64,000 nt of DNA, from contig NZ_AJHJ01000014.1 in the NCBI RefSeq assembly GCF_000257645.1, positions 35,892 through 99,891 of the forward strand. Direction: 5' to 3'. Shown here piece after piece: positions 17,577 through 25,478 of this stretch. The notes under the pieces were generated by a model. That model made no database searches and was not told the origin of the DNA. It saw only the letters and a list, made by a program, of their open reading frames with translations. Each line of letters starts with the position of its first letter. The stretch's first letter is position 1. This DNA is from Serratia sp. M24T3 (GTDB lineage Bacteria; Pseudomonadota; Gammaproteobacteria; Enterobacterales; Enterobacteriaceae). The position numbers and the translations under genes are program-made.

Positions 17577-18545
17577 TTATTGAGTCTCCTGATTATTTGC
17601 CAACGTAGGATCGGCGACAAGGGCTTGCCAGGTAGGATATACCCGCGGCGAACTGCCAATGGCGGCGCTGGCGACGCGAACTCCCCAACGCAGCGCAGTT
17701 TGCTCGTCTTGCCCATAGAGCAGCGCCGATAAATATCCGGCGTTAAAACTGTCACCGGCCCCGATGGTATCGACCACCTCGATGTCCTGTGCTGCACTAT
17801 GTCGATGCTGGGACGTGCTCCAGCAGTGAGCGCCGTTAGGCCCGCATTTCACGATGCAGCGAGCCTCGGCAGGCATCAGAGCCAATAAAGTTTGCGCCGC
17901 AGCCTGTAAATCTTCGCCATCGCCGAGGCCCTGAGTTTCGACCTCGTTCAGCAGCAAAGCATCACAGTATTGCAGCCACTGGGGGATCTTTTCGCGCAAC
18001 TCGAGACTCCACCCCTGAGGTGGCCAGCCGCTGTCAACCGCAACCTGATACCCGCGATGTTTCAACGTTTGCAGCAGCGCGGGATAATCGGCATACAGCG
18101 CAGTACACAGGAAAGTACCGCACAGCAATACCCAGTCACCGGGCGTTGCCAGCTTCGGCAATTGGTTCAGTACATCAGCCATTGTCAGGCGAACAATATG
18201 TCCCTGATTGCTGAAAAAGGTGCGCTCGTGGTCAGGATGCGTCACGCCAAAAGTCAGCGAGGTTTCGCAGGCATACTGCGGCCAGTGCGCCGCGCTGCCA
18301 GTAAATAGCCCGGCGAGCCAGGGAGTGAACTGATCGTTGCCCTGATTTGCCACCAGTCGGTAAGGCGTATCGAGGGCCTGCAACGCCAGCGCGCAATTGC
18401 CCGCCGAGCCGCCAGGGCGCAGCGAACTGGTTTCGAGCATGGCCTCGGTGCCTTTCTCTGGCCACTGGTCAAGGGTGCTCATAATTAAATCCACGTTCAG
18501 GTTTCCCACCACGTAAAGTCGGGCCTGAGTTTCAGGTTTTTTCAT
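17577..18545 (-). CDS. PfkB family carbohydrate kinase
   Basis: A 322-residue ribokinase-like sugar or nucleoside kinase, expected to phosphorylate the substrate imported by the neighbouring ABC transporter. Seen: N-terminal VVGNLNVDLI, the first PfkB motif GGSAGNCALALQAL (46-59), and the second motif DTIGAGDSFNAGYL, with Asp265 as the catalytic base. It is unusual for the kinase to lie between the permease and ATPase genes, which implies a dedicated pathway. No isomerase, aldolase or hydrolase gene is in the operon, so the next step must be supplied elsewhere. The exact sugar is unknown. Confidence 0.88.
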   Translation of the reverse strand: MKKPETQARLYVVGNLNVDLIMSTLDQWPEKGTEAMLETSSLRPGGSAGNCALALQALDTPYRLVANQGNDQFTPWLAGLFTGSAAHWPQYACETSLTFGVTHPDHERTFFSNQGHIVRLTMADVLNQLPKLATPGDWVLLCGTFLCTALYADYPALLQTLKHRGYQVAVDSGWPPQGWSLELREKIPQWLQYCDALLLNEVETQGLGDGEDLQAAAQTLLALMPAEARCIVKCGPNGAHCWSTSQHRHSAAQDIEVVDTIGAGDSFNAGYLSALLYGQDEQTALRWGVRVASAAIGSSPRVYPTWQALVADPTLANNQETQ

Positions 18546-18573
18546 TTTATTTTCTATTCCTGTACGGATGATC

Positions 18574-19413
18574 TTAGCCTTTGCTTCCTCCGCTGGTTAA
18601 ACCACTCACCAGCGTTTTCTGAAGCCACAGAGCAATAAAGAGCGGCGGGACGGCGGCCAGGATCCCCACGGCGGCAATCAACCCGTCGTCGGTGGCGCGA
18701 CCTGCGGTAAATCCGGCGATGGTCACCGGCAAGGTTTGGGCATCAATATTGTTGGTAAATAACAAGGCATAAAAAAACTCGTCCCACGCCAGCAGCCAGC
18801 CAAACATCGCCGATGCACCCAGCGCCGGTTTGGCCAGCGGCAGAGTAATGCGCAATAACACCTGCCAGTAACGCAATCCATCAAGTCGCGCAGCTTGCTC
18901 GATATCCAGCGGCAGGGCATCGAATTGATTTTTTAGCATCCAGGTCAGGAATGGCAGGATCATCGAACAGTAGACCAGGATTAGCCCTAGATGGGTGTTA
19001 AGTAGGCTGACTTGCTCGAGGATAAAATACAGCGGCAGTACGAAGGCGACCGGCGGCACCATGTAAATTGCCAGACTGCCATACAGCCAGCCTTCACGGC
19101 CTGGGTAGCGCGAGAAGCTGTAAGCCGCCGGAATTGCCAGCAAGAGCGAGATAATCGTCGCACCACAGGCCACCAAAAGGCTGTTCGCCAGCGCGTGCAA
19201 GAACAGCGCGCCCGGCTGCCCGGCCTGTAAAGTCAGCAGACTGGCATAGCGGCTAAAGTCCCAGTGCCGTGGCAACCAGCGCAGCGGAATTTGCGCCAGA
19301 TCGCCAGCCGAACTGACGCTCATCAAAAACAGCCACAGCATGGGTGCCAAAATTGATACCACAACCAGCAGCGCGGCAAAATAGCGTAATAGCAGTCGAA
19401 TTCGCTGTTTCAT
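18574..19413 (-). CDS. Sugar ABC transporter permease (MalG type)
   Basis: A 279-residue inner-membrane permease of the CUT1 class with six hydrophobic helices. The EAA loop reads EQAARLDGLRYWQVLLRITLP, the coupling site to the ATPase. It starts four bases inside the upstream permease gene (ATGA overlap), a sign of translational coupling, and ends 28 bp before the kinase. Confidence 0.9.
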   Translation of the reverse strand: MKQRIRLLLRYFAALLVVVSILAPMLWLFLMSVSSAGDLAQIPLRWLPRHWDFSRYASLLTLQAGQPGALFLHALANSLLVACGATIISLLLAIPAAYSFSRYPGREGWLYGSLAIYMVPPVAFVLPLYFILEQVSLLNTHLGLILVYCSMILPFLTWMLKNQFDALPLDIEQAARLDGLRYWQVLLRITLPLAKPALGASAMFGWLLAWDEFFYALLFTNNIDAQTLPVTIAGFTAGRATDDGLIAAVGILAAVPPLFIALWLQKTLVSGLTSGGSKG

Positions 19414-20318
19414 TCGCTGACTCCCTGTTTGCGCTGACGCAGCAACAGCAGCATATAAATGCCAATCAGCAGCGCGCAGATTATGGTCATCAACACCGCG
19501 TAGGCTGCGCCGCTGCCGGCACGCAGGTAACTAAAGGATTCTTGATAGACAAAAAAGCTCACGGTTTTGGTGCTGTCCAGCGGGCCACCGCGGGTCATCA
19601 CGTAGATGATATCAAACACTTTGAAGGCATCGATGGTGCGAAGAATAAGCGCCACCGCCAGGGGGGCGGCTATGGCCGGAAAGGTAATCGCGCGAAAACG
19701 TCGCCATGCCGAAGCGCCATCCAGACGCGCCGCCTCGAACAAATCCTCCGGAATGGTTTGTAACGCCGCCAGCGTCAGCAAGGTCACCAGTGGATAATTT
19801 TTCCAGATATCGGCGAACATCACCACGTTAATAGCCGAATCGGGCGAGCCGAGCCAGCTGCGATAGTGGTCGATCAGGCCAATTTGGGTGAGCAGGGCGT
19901 TGATGCTGCCATAATCAGGATTAAAATTCAGACGCCACATCGTGGCATTCACAATGGTCGGCAGCGCCCAGGGCAGGATCACCAGCACGCGTAACACGGT
20001 GCGCCCCCAGAATTGCTGGTTAAGCAACAGGGCGACCAGCACGCCGATAATTCCCTCGCTGATCACCGACACAAAGGTGAAATATAAAGTTCGCCACAGC
20101 GCGGCACGAAAATCAGGATCGGTGAGGGCGTAAAGAAAATTATCTGCTCCGACCCACGCTGGCGCGGTACCGTCGCCAATCAAACCGGCATCGGTAAAGC
20201 TGAGCCAAAAAGTGCGTACCAGTGGCCAGGCGGTCAGAACAAACATCATCACCAGCATGGGTGCCAGCAGCACCCATGCCTGACGACGCTCACGTTGCGG
20301 CAAACTGAGCATAGTCAT
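19410..20318 (-). CDS. Sugar ABC transporter permease (MalF type)
   Basis: A 302-residue CUT1 permease with six predicted helices and the EAA loop LFEAARLDGASAWRRFRAIT near residue 195. The N-terminal RRQAWVLLAPMLVMMFVLTA is typical of UgpA/MalF-like partners without the large periplasmic insert of MalF. It begins 3 bp after the binding-protein gene and overlaps the next permease by 4 bp. Confidence 0.9.
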   Translation of the reverse strand: MTMLSLPQRERRQAWVLLAPMLVMMFVLTAWPLVRTFWLSFTDAGLIGDGTAPAWVGADNFLYALTDPDFRAALWRTLYFTFVSVISEGIIGVLVALLLNQQFWGRTVLRVLVILPWALPTIVNATMWRLNFNPDYGSINALLTQIGLIDHYRSWLGSPDSAINVVMFADIWKNYPLVTLLTLAALQTIPEDLFEAARLDGASAWRRFRAITFPAIAAPLAVALILRTIDAFKVFDIIYVMTRGGPLDSTKTVSFFVYQESFSYLRAGSGAAYAVLMTIICALLIGIYMLLLLRQRKQGVSE

Positions 20319-20321
20319 TCC

Positions 20322-21575
20322 TTAACGTAAACGATCGGCGCTTTGGGTTGCAGCAGCCATCGCATCTTTGGCTGAAGCTTTACCCTGTAAAACGCTCTGC
20401 ACGTTTTGCTGCAAAATAGTGGAAAGCTGGGAATATGAAGGCGTTACCGGACGTGACAGCATCACGTTTAACGATGTTTTCGCCGCAGCAATCAGCGCTT
20501 CCTGGCCTTTTTGCACTGCCGGATCGTCGTAAGATGACTTCCAGATTGGCAGGCTCAGTTTGGCGTATTTATCCTGAACCGGCTGTGAAGTCATGTAAGT
20601 AATGTATTCCCACGCCTGGTCTGGGTGAGCGCTGGCCTTGGCGATACCAAGCCCCATCGAGCCGTTAACGCCAGAAGCCTGACCTGCAGCATCACCCGGA
20701 GCTGGCACCACGCCCACGTCGCCAGCCACTTTGCTCTGCTTGGGATCGTTGGCCATGTTGTACATGTAGGTCCAGTTAAGAGCAAAAGCCGCGTCGCCGT
20801 TGGAGAATGACTTACGCACGTCTTCTTCGAGGTATTCACGGGAATTTGGGTTGGTCAGGCCTTTATCCAGCGTGTCTTTCATATAATCCATGGCTTTCAT
20901 CGCCCCAGAATTAGTGAAATTAAGCTTGCCGCCCTGATAAAAATCCCCTTTGAAAGCCGAAACCAGCGTGGTGTAGTCACAAATTAGCGCCTCTGACTGC
21001 GACCAACTCCACACCAGAGGATATTTAACAATGTTCTTCTGTTTGAGGATCTCAGCCTGTTTCTCAAGCTCCTGCCAGGTCGTTGGCGGGGCGGTGATCC
21101 CGGCTTTGGCCAGCATTGCTTTGTTGTAATACAGGTATTTGGTATCGAGGATCCACGGCATACCCCAACGTTTGTCTTTATAAGTCACGGTTGAAATTGC
21201 GCCATTGAATATTTTGCCTGCTTCGTCGCTGCTGATACGTGAGGTTACGTCTTGCAGTAAGCCAAACTTGGTAAATTCGGCGGGCCAGATGGCGTCGAAC
21301 AGCACCACGTCATAGCCTTTGTCACCGGCACCGCGCGCCGCAACAATCTTGTCATGCAAAGCTTCGTAGGGCACAAACTCGAGATTCACTTTGATATCCG
21401 GATGCGCCTTGGTGAAGTCGGCGGTCATGGCGCGGATATCACTTTCACTGTATGCGGCCTGAGTCATAAACAGCGCGCTCAGCGTGGTTTCGGCCAGGGC
21501 ATTGGCGGAATAGCCAAAGGCGAGGGCAGACAACACACATAAGGTGGTAGCGGGGCGTAATCTTTTGCTCATCAT
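20322..21575 (-). CDS. Sugar ABC transporter substrate-binding protein
   Basis: A 417-residue periplasmic binding protein of the MalE/UgpB cluster (SBP_bac_1). A signal peptide (ATTLCVLSALAFGYSANALA) is followed by the mature protein with YDVVLFDAIWPAEF and KRWGMPWILDTKYLYYNKAM, both typical of the fold. First gene of the operon; the start has GGAGAAAG in front. Ligand specificity cannot be called from the sequence, though the linked PfkB kinase points to a monosaccharide, polyol or nucleoside. Confidence 0.9.
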   Translation of the reverse strand: MMSKRLRPATTLCVLSALAFGYSANALAETTLSALFMTQAAYSESDIRAMTADFTKAHPDIKVNLEFVPYEALHDKIVAARGAGDKGYDVVLFDAIWPAEFTKFGLLQDVTSRISSDEAGKIFNGAISTVTYKDKRWGMPWILDTKYLYYNKAMLAKAGITAPPTTWQELEKQAEILKQKNIVKYPLVWSWSQSEALICDYTTLVSAFKGDFYQGGKLNFTNSGAMKAMDYMKDTLDKGLTNPNSREYLEEDVRKSFSNGDAAFALNWTYMYNMANDPKQSKVAGDVGVVPAPGDAAGQASGVNGSMGLGIAKASAHPDQAWEYITYMTSQPVQDKYAKLSLPIWKSSYDDPAVQKGQEALIAAAKTSLNVMLSRPVTPSYSQLSTILQQNVQSVLQGKASAKDAMAAATQSADRLR

Positions 21576-21613
21576 CTTTCTCCGGTAAAAGGCTCGGTAG
21601 TGATTAAGTGATT

Positions 21614-21635
21614 AAATCAATTTGATTGCTTTAAT
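21614..21635. promoter_or_regulatory. ROK operator 1 (near transporter operon)
   Basis: Contains the perfect palindrome AATCAA-T-TTGATT (21615-21627) followed by GCTTTAAT. The same 22 bp occur unchanged at 21772-21793. It lies 39 bp before the binding-protein gene. Confidence 0.65.
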
Positions 21636-21771
21636 AGCGGATAAAAAAATAGTCCGCTATCTCCTCGAGCGTCCCTGCGCTGCCTGCTTTACAAATTCTG
21701 GGTCAATCGGGTAGAGCTGCTTAGTTAACATGCTTTTAACATCAAGTGTTGTGATACAAGCGCCATTAATA

Positions 21772-21793
21772 AAATCAATTTGATTGCTTTAAT
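21772..21793. promoter_or_regulatory. ROK operator 2 (near regulator gene)
   Basis: An identical 22-bp copy of the site at 21614-21635, in the same orientation and 158 bp away (about 15 helical turns), 48 bp before the ROK regulator start. The spacing would allow loop formation. Confidence 0.65.
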
Positions 21794-21841
21794 CGCCGGC
21801 AGCATACTGCATTAACGATTTTCCTTGGTGCATAGGCAGTT

Positions 21842-23029
21842 ATGACAACTTCTGGAACTAATCTCGAACATGCGCGAGCGCACAATCGTCGGGTGGTGAT
21901 TGAAGCTATTCGTCTAAATGGTGAACTGACTCGTGCAGAATTGGCGCGCATGACCTCGCTGACTCCGCAAACCGTTTCCAATATTGCCACCGAGCTGGAA
22001 CAGGCCGGGATACTGTCATCCCATCTGCCGCGCCGAGTCGGGGGAAGAGGCCAGCCCGCCACGCCGTTGACCCTCAATCCAGACAGCGCTTATTCGATTG
22101 GCATTCATCTCGATCATCAGTCGCTGTTGGTGGTGTTGGTCGATTTAACCGGCAGGGTGCGCTTTCGTCGATTAGTTAAAGTTCAAAAACCGCAGCCCGA
22201 GCCGACCTTCCAATGCATTGAGCAGATATTGCAAGAAATGCGCCAAGAATTGGGGGGCGAAAATAATAAAATCGATTGGCGCAAGATGCTGGGGATTGGC
22301 ATTGTGATGCCGGGTCCGTTTGGTGTTGAAGGCATTTCCTCTCTAGGGCCAACCACTTTGCACGGCTGGGACAATATCGACGTCGAAAGCCGTTTGGGCG
22401 CCATGACCGGCTGGCCAGTGACGTTGGAAAATGACGCGACCGTGGCGGCCATCGGCGAGCGTTTTCACGGCGTCGCCAAGCAGCTTAACTCATTTGTTTA
22501 TCTTTATATTGGCACCGGATTAGGCGCGGGTATATTTACCGACGGGCGAATTTACACCGGCCATGCACACAACGCGGGCGAAGTGGGTCATATGGTGGTG
22601 CAACCCGGCGGACGGGCCTGTTACTGCGGTAATAATGGCTGCCTCGAACGATATCTGTCTTTGCAGGCGGCTTATGAAGGCTGCGGATTAGACCCGATTT
22701 CAGCGGTGCCGGAAGACCTGTTGGCGGTAGACGAAGCCCTGTTCGATCAATGGCTTGAGACCGCTATCGAACCGGCTTGTCAGGCGATCAATATTATTGA
22801 ATGCGTCTTTGATGCCCAGTGCGTAATTATTGGCGGCATGATGCCGCAACAGCTGGTTGAAAGGCTGATGAAAAAACTCAAACCGCTGTATAGCTCGGTG
22901 CGCAGCCGTTACCCCGACAGCATGCGCCTGCGACTTGGCATGACCGGCGCAGACACCGCGGCACTCGGCGCGGCGGCTTTACCCATATTCGACGAATTTA
23001 ACCCGCAGTATGAAGTGTTGCTAAAATAG
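21842..23029 (+). CDS. ROK family transcriptional repressor
   Basis: A 395-residue NagC/Mlc-like protein. The N-terminal HTH (LTRAELARMTSLTPQTVSNI, residues about 25-45) is followed by a sugar-kinase-fold domain with LYIGTGLGAGIFTDG, GEVGHMVVQ and the zinc motif CYCGNNGCLERYLS. It is divergent from a sugar ABC transporter/kinase operon and probably represses it by binding the twin AATCAA-T-TTGATT sites, with the sugar or its phosphate as inducer. This is inference from position and family. Confidence 0.88.
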   Translation: MTTSGTNLEHARAHNRRVVIEAIRLNGELTRAELARMTSLTPQTVSNIATELEQAGILSSHLPRRVGGRGQPATPLTLNPDSAYSIGIHLDHQSLLVVLVDLTGRVRFRRLVKVQKPQPEPTFQCIEQILQEMRQELGGENNKIDWRKMLGIGIVMPGPFGVEGISSLGPTTLHGWDNIDVESRLGAMTGWPVTLENDATVAAIGERFHGVAKQLNSFVYLYIGTGLGAGIFTDGRIYTGHAHNAGEVGHMVVQPGGRACYCGNNGCLERYLSLQAAYEGCGLDPISAVPEDLLAVDEALFDQWLETAIEPACQAINIIECVFDAQCVIIGGMMPQQLVERLMKKLKPLYSSVRSRYPDSMRLRLGMTGADTAALGAAALPIFDEFNPQYEVLLK

Positions 23030-23050
23030 ACGACAAAAAAAATCCTTCCG

Positions 23051-23070
23051 GTTTGACCGATTGGTCAAAC
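23051..23070. promoter_or_regulatory. RutR-type operator before guaD
   Basis: GTTTGACC and GGTCAAAC form perfect 8-bp arms around GATT. The core TTGACCGATTGGTCAA matches the published E. coli RutR consensus TTGACCANNTGGTCAA at all but one fixed position. A -10-like TATACT is at 23090-23095, so a bound repressor would block the promoter. Confidence 0.75.
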
Positions 23071-23125
23071 TAATGGCACAAGCCTTGCTTATACTCTTAA
23101 GATTATAAAACTTCCTATTAATAAC

Positions 23126-23146
23126 CCCAGTGTTGCAAACGCTGGG
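23126..23146 (+). other. 5'-leader hairpin of guaD
   Basis: CCCAGTGTT can pair with AAACGCTGGG (9 bp including one G-U) around a 3-nt loop, 25 bp before the guaD start. It is too small to be a purine riboswitch; possible role in mRNA stability. Confidence 0.35.
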
Positions 23147-23170
23147 TATTGCCATTAAACAGGTAAATTT

Positions 23171-24496
23171 ATGAACCAGAGTATTACGCGCGCCATTCGA
23201 GGAAACTTCTTCGATATCACTGGGATTGCCCAGGCTCCAGCCGAAATTGAGTCCATGGCTCGTTATATTGAAGATGGCATGATGTTTCTGAGCGACGGTA
23301 AAATCAGCTGGCTCGGCAGCCGGGAAGAAGGGGAACAGCGCCTGCTGGACACCCCATACCCCGTGCCATTGGATGATTACAGCGACAGGCTTATCGTGCC
23401 CGGATTCATCGATACCCATATCCATTACCCGCAAACCGAGATGATCGGTGCCTATGGCGAACAGCTGCTGGAGTGGTTGAACAACTATACTTTCCCGACA
23501 GAAGCGCAATACCATGACATTGAATATGCTCAGAAAATGTCGAAATTCTTTATCGATCAACTGCTGAATAACGGCACCACTACCGCACTGGTGTTTGGTA
23601 CCGTTCATCCACAGTCGGTCGATGCGCTGTTTACCGTCGCCGCAGCGCTGAACATGCGCCTGATTGCCGGCAAAGTCATGATGGATAAACACGCGCCCGA
23701 GGCACTGCTCGAAACACCTGAAGACAGCGAGCGCGACACTCGGACCCTGATTAAACGCTGGCATAACCATAAACGCCTGAGCTACGCCCTGACCCCGCGC
23801 TTTGTGCCGACTTCATCCGCCGAGCTGCTCGATAAGGTCAAACTTATAAAAGATGATTATCCAGACATTTATCTGCAAACTCATCTCAGCGAAAATCTTG
23901 ATGAAATTTCGTGGGTTAAGTCTCTGTATCCGGCCCATGAACGCTATCTGGATGTTTATCATCATCACGGTTTAACCGGCTCGCGCTGTGTGTTCGCCCA
24001 TTGTTTGCATCTGGAAGACGAAGAGTGGGACTGTCTCGGCGAGACTGATTCCAGCATTGCATTTTGCCCGACGTCCAATCTGTTTTTAGGCAGCGGATTA
24101 TTTAATCTCAAGGCTTCGTGGGAGAAGAAAGTGCGACTCGGGATGGGGACTGACGTTGGTGCAGGGACTACCTTTAATATGCTGCAAACGCTGGGTGAAG
24201 CTTATAAAGTCGGGCAGCTACAACGTTATCGATTGTCGGCCTTTGAAGCCTTTTATCATGCAACGCTGGGCGGCGCGCGCGCGCTGCATCTTGATGACAA
24301 GATTGGTAATTTCGACAGCGGTAAAGAGGCGGATATGGTGGTGCTCGACCCTGGAGCCACGGCGTTGCAGCAGTTGCGCAGCAGTAATAGTAAAACGTTG
24401 GCTGAAAAGTTGTTTGTTTTGATGACATTGGGTGATGACCGCAACATTTATCGCACTTTGGTGGATGGAAAAGTGGTTTATCAGCGTACTCATTAA
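23171..24496 (+). CDS. guaD: Guanine deaminase
   Basis: Converts guanine to xanthine and ammonia, feeding the xanthine dehydrogenase encoded just downstream. The 441-residue amidohydrolase has the metal ligands His83 and His85 in PGFIDTHIHYPQ, a further His in LQTHLSEN, FAHCLHL, and the aspartate of MGTDVGAGTTFNML. Length and motifs match E. coli GuaD. The start at 23171 follows AGGTAAATTT. A RutR-type palindrome lies about 100 bp upstream. Confidence 0.93.
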   Translation: MNQSITRAIRGNFFDITGIAQAPAEIESMARYIEDGMMFLSDGKISWLGSREEGEQRLLDTPYPVPLDDYSDRLIVPGFIDTHIHYPQTEMIGAYGEQLLEWLNNYTFPTEAQYHDIEYAQKMSKFFIDQLLNNGTTTALVFGTVHPQSVDALFTVAAALNMRLIAGKVMMDKHAPEALLETPEDSERDTRTLIKRWHNHKRLSYALTPRFVPTSSAELLDKVKLIKDDYPDIYLQTHLSENLDEISWVKSLYPAHERYLDVYHHHGLTGSRCVFAHCLHLEDEEWDCLGETDSSIAFCPTSNLFLGSGLFNLKASWEKKVRLGMGTDVGAGTTFNMLQTLGEAYKVGQLQRYRLSAFEAFYHATLGGARALHLDDKIGNFDSGKEADMVVLDPGATALQQLRSSNSKTLAEKLFVLMTLGDDRNIYRTLVDGKVVYQRTH

Positions 24497-24624
24497 AAAC
24501 TACTGTATAAATATCAGGGGGTGCTGAAAAGGGCATCCTCTGCGAAGATTTGATCAGTATTTAACCTCTGGCTTAATCACCGTCTCGCGCCATAACAGGG
24601 CAAAAACTCGGGAAAGATGCACCA

Positions 24625-25254
24625 ATGATGAACAGTGAAACCAGCAATAGTCGTGTTCGCCTCGCTCGCGAACGTACCATGGAAAGTATCCATGCTGCGG
24701 CAATCGCCGAATTCAGTGAAAAGGGTTTACAAGGCGCCACCACGCAAGCGATTGCGCAGCGAGCAGGGATGAAAAAAACCCAGCTGCATTATTATATCGC
24801 CGGTAAAGAAGAGCTATATGAAGAGCTGCTGCAAAAGGTACTTTGCGTTTGGGCCGAGATTATTCAGTTCGACGATAGCCTGGTTGAACCCGAAGCGGTG
24901 CTGAGTCGCTATATCAGAAACAAGCTGAATTTCTCCTTTGAACAGCCGGAATTGTCGCGCATTTTTACCAGCGAAGTGTTGAGCGGCGGCCATTACCTGA
25001 ACAAGTATTGGCCAGGGGCAATTGACAAGATTATCTGCAAAGAAAATCTTATCAATCAGTGGATTGCCGATAAGTTAATCCGCCCGCTTGATGCCCGTTT
25101 GTTTATCATGAATATCTGGGCCGTGACGCAGTATTACGCCGATTTTGCGGTACAGGTGAACCATATGTATCGGGATATCAGCAGCAATCAGCAAAATCGT
25201 GAACACATCATTGATGAAGTCACCACCCTTATCCTGCGCGGTTGCGCCGTTTAG
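24625..25254 (+). CDS. TetR family regulator, RutR-like, of purine catabolism
   Basis: A 209-residue TetR regulator with N-terminal HTH (QGATTQAIAQRAGMKKTQLHYY) and a C-terminal domain containing WAVTQYYADFAVQVN, nearly the same as WASTQHYADFAVQVE in E. coli RutR, which senses uracil and thymine. It sits between guaD and xdhABC, both preceded by RutR-like palindromes, so it probably controls purine breakdown in response to a nucleobase. The ligand here may be a purine rather than uracil. Start is ATG 24625 or 24628. Not called rutR because no rut operon is visible and the sequence is clearly diverged. Confidence 0.85.
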   Translation: MMNSETSNSRVRLARERTMESIHAAAIAEFSEKGLQGATTQAIAQRAGMKKTQLHYYIAGKEELYEELLQKVLCVWAEIIQFDDSLVEPEAVLSRYIRNKLNFSFEQPELSRIFTSEVLSGGHYLNKYWPGAIDKIICKENLINQWIADKLIRPLDARLFIMNIWAVTQYYADFAVQVNHMYRDISSNQQNREHIIDEVTTLILRGCAV

Positions 25255-25417
25255 GTTTTCTTTCGAATAAACAGTTGGGTAACCTGGCTTACCCAACCCC
25301 TCGCATTTTCGGTCTATCCTTAAACTATCTTGGCATTTCAGCAGCGCGAATAAACCCCATCAATAGATACCCTTAACAATATTGTTGGCATCAATATTGC
25401 TTGGTTTTATCTATAAA

Positions 25418-25435
25418 TTTGACCAGTTGTACAAA
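25418..25435. promoter_or_regulatory. RutR-type operator before xdhA
   Basis: TTTGACCAGTTGTACAAA, 43 bp before xdhA. It fits TTGACCANNTGGTCAA at 12 of 14 fixed positions and resembles the site in front of guaD. Confidence 0.6.
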
Positions 25436-25478
25436 TCGATTGGTTTGTTGGCAGCGATAATCAGAACAGGGTACGACC

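Noticed and set aside
23030..23170. Possible purine riboswitch before guaD
   Set aside because: Only a small single hairpin is present; the conserved three-way junction and loop sequences of purine riboswitches are absent.
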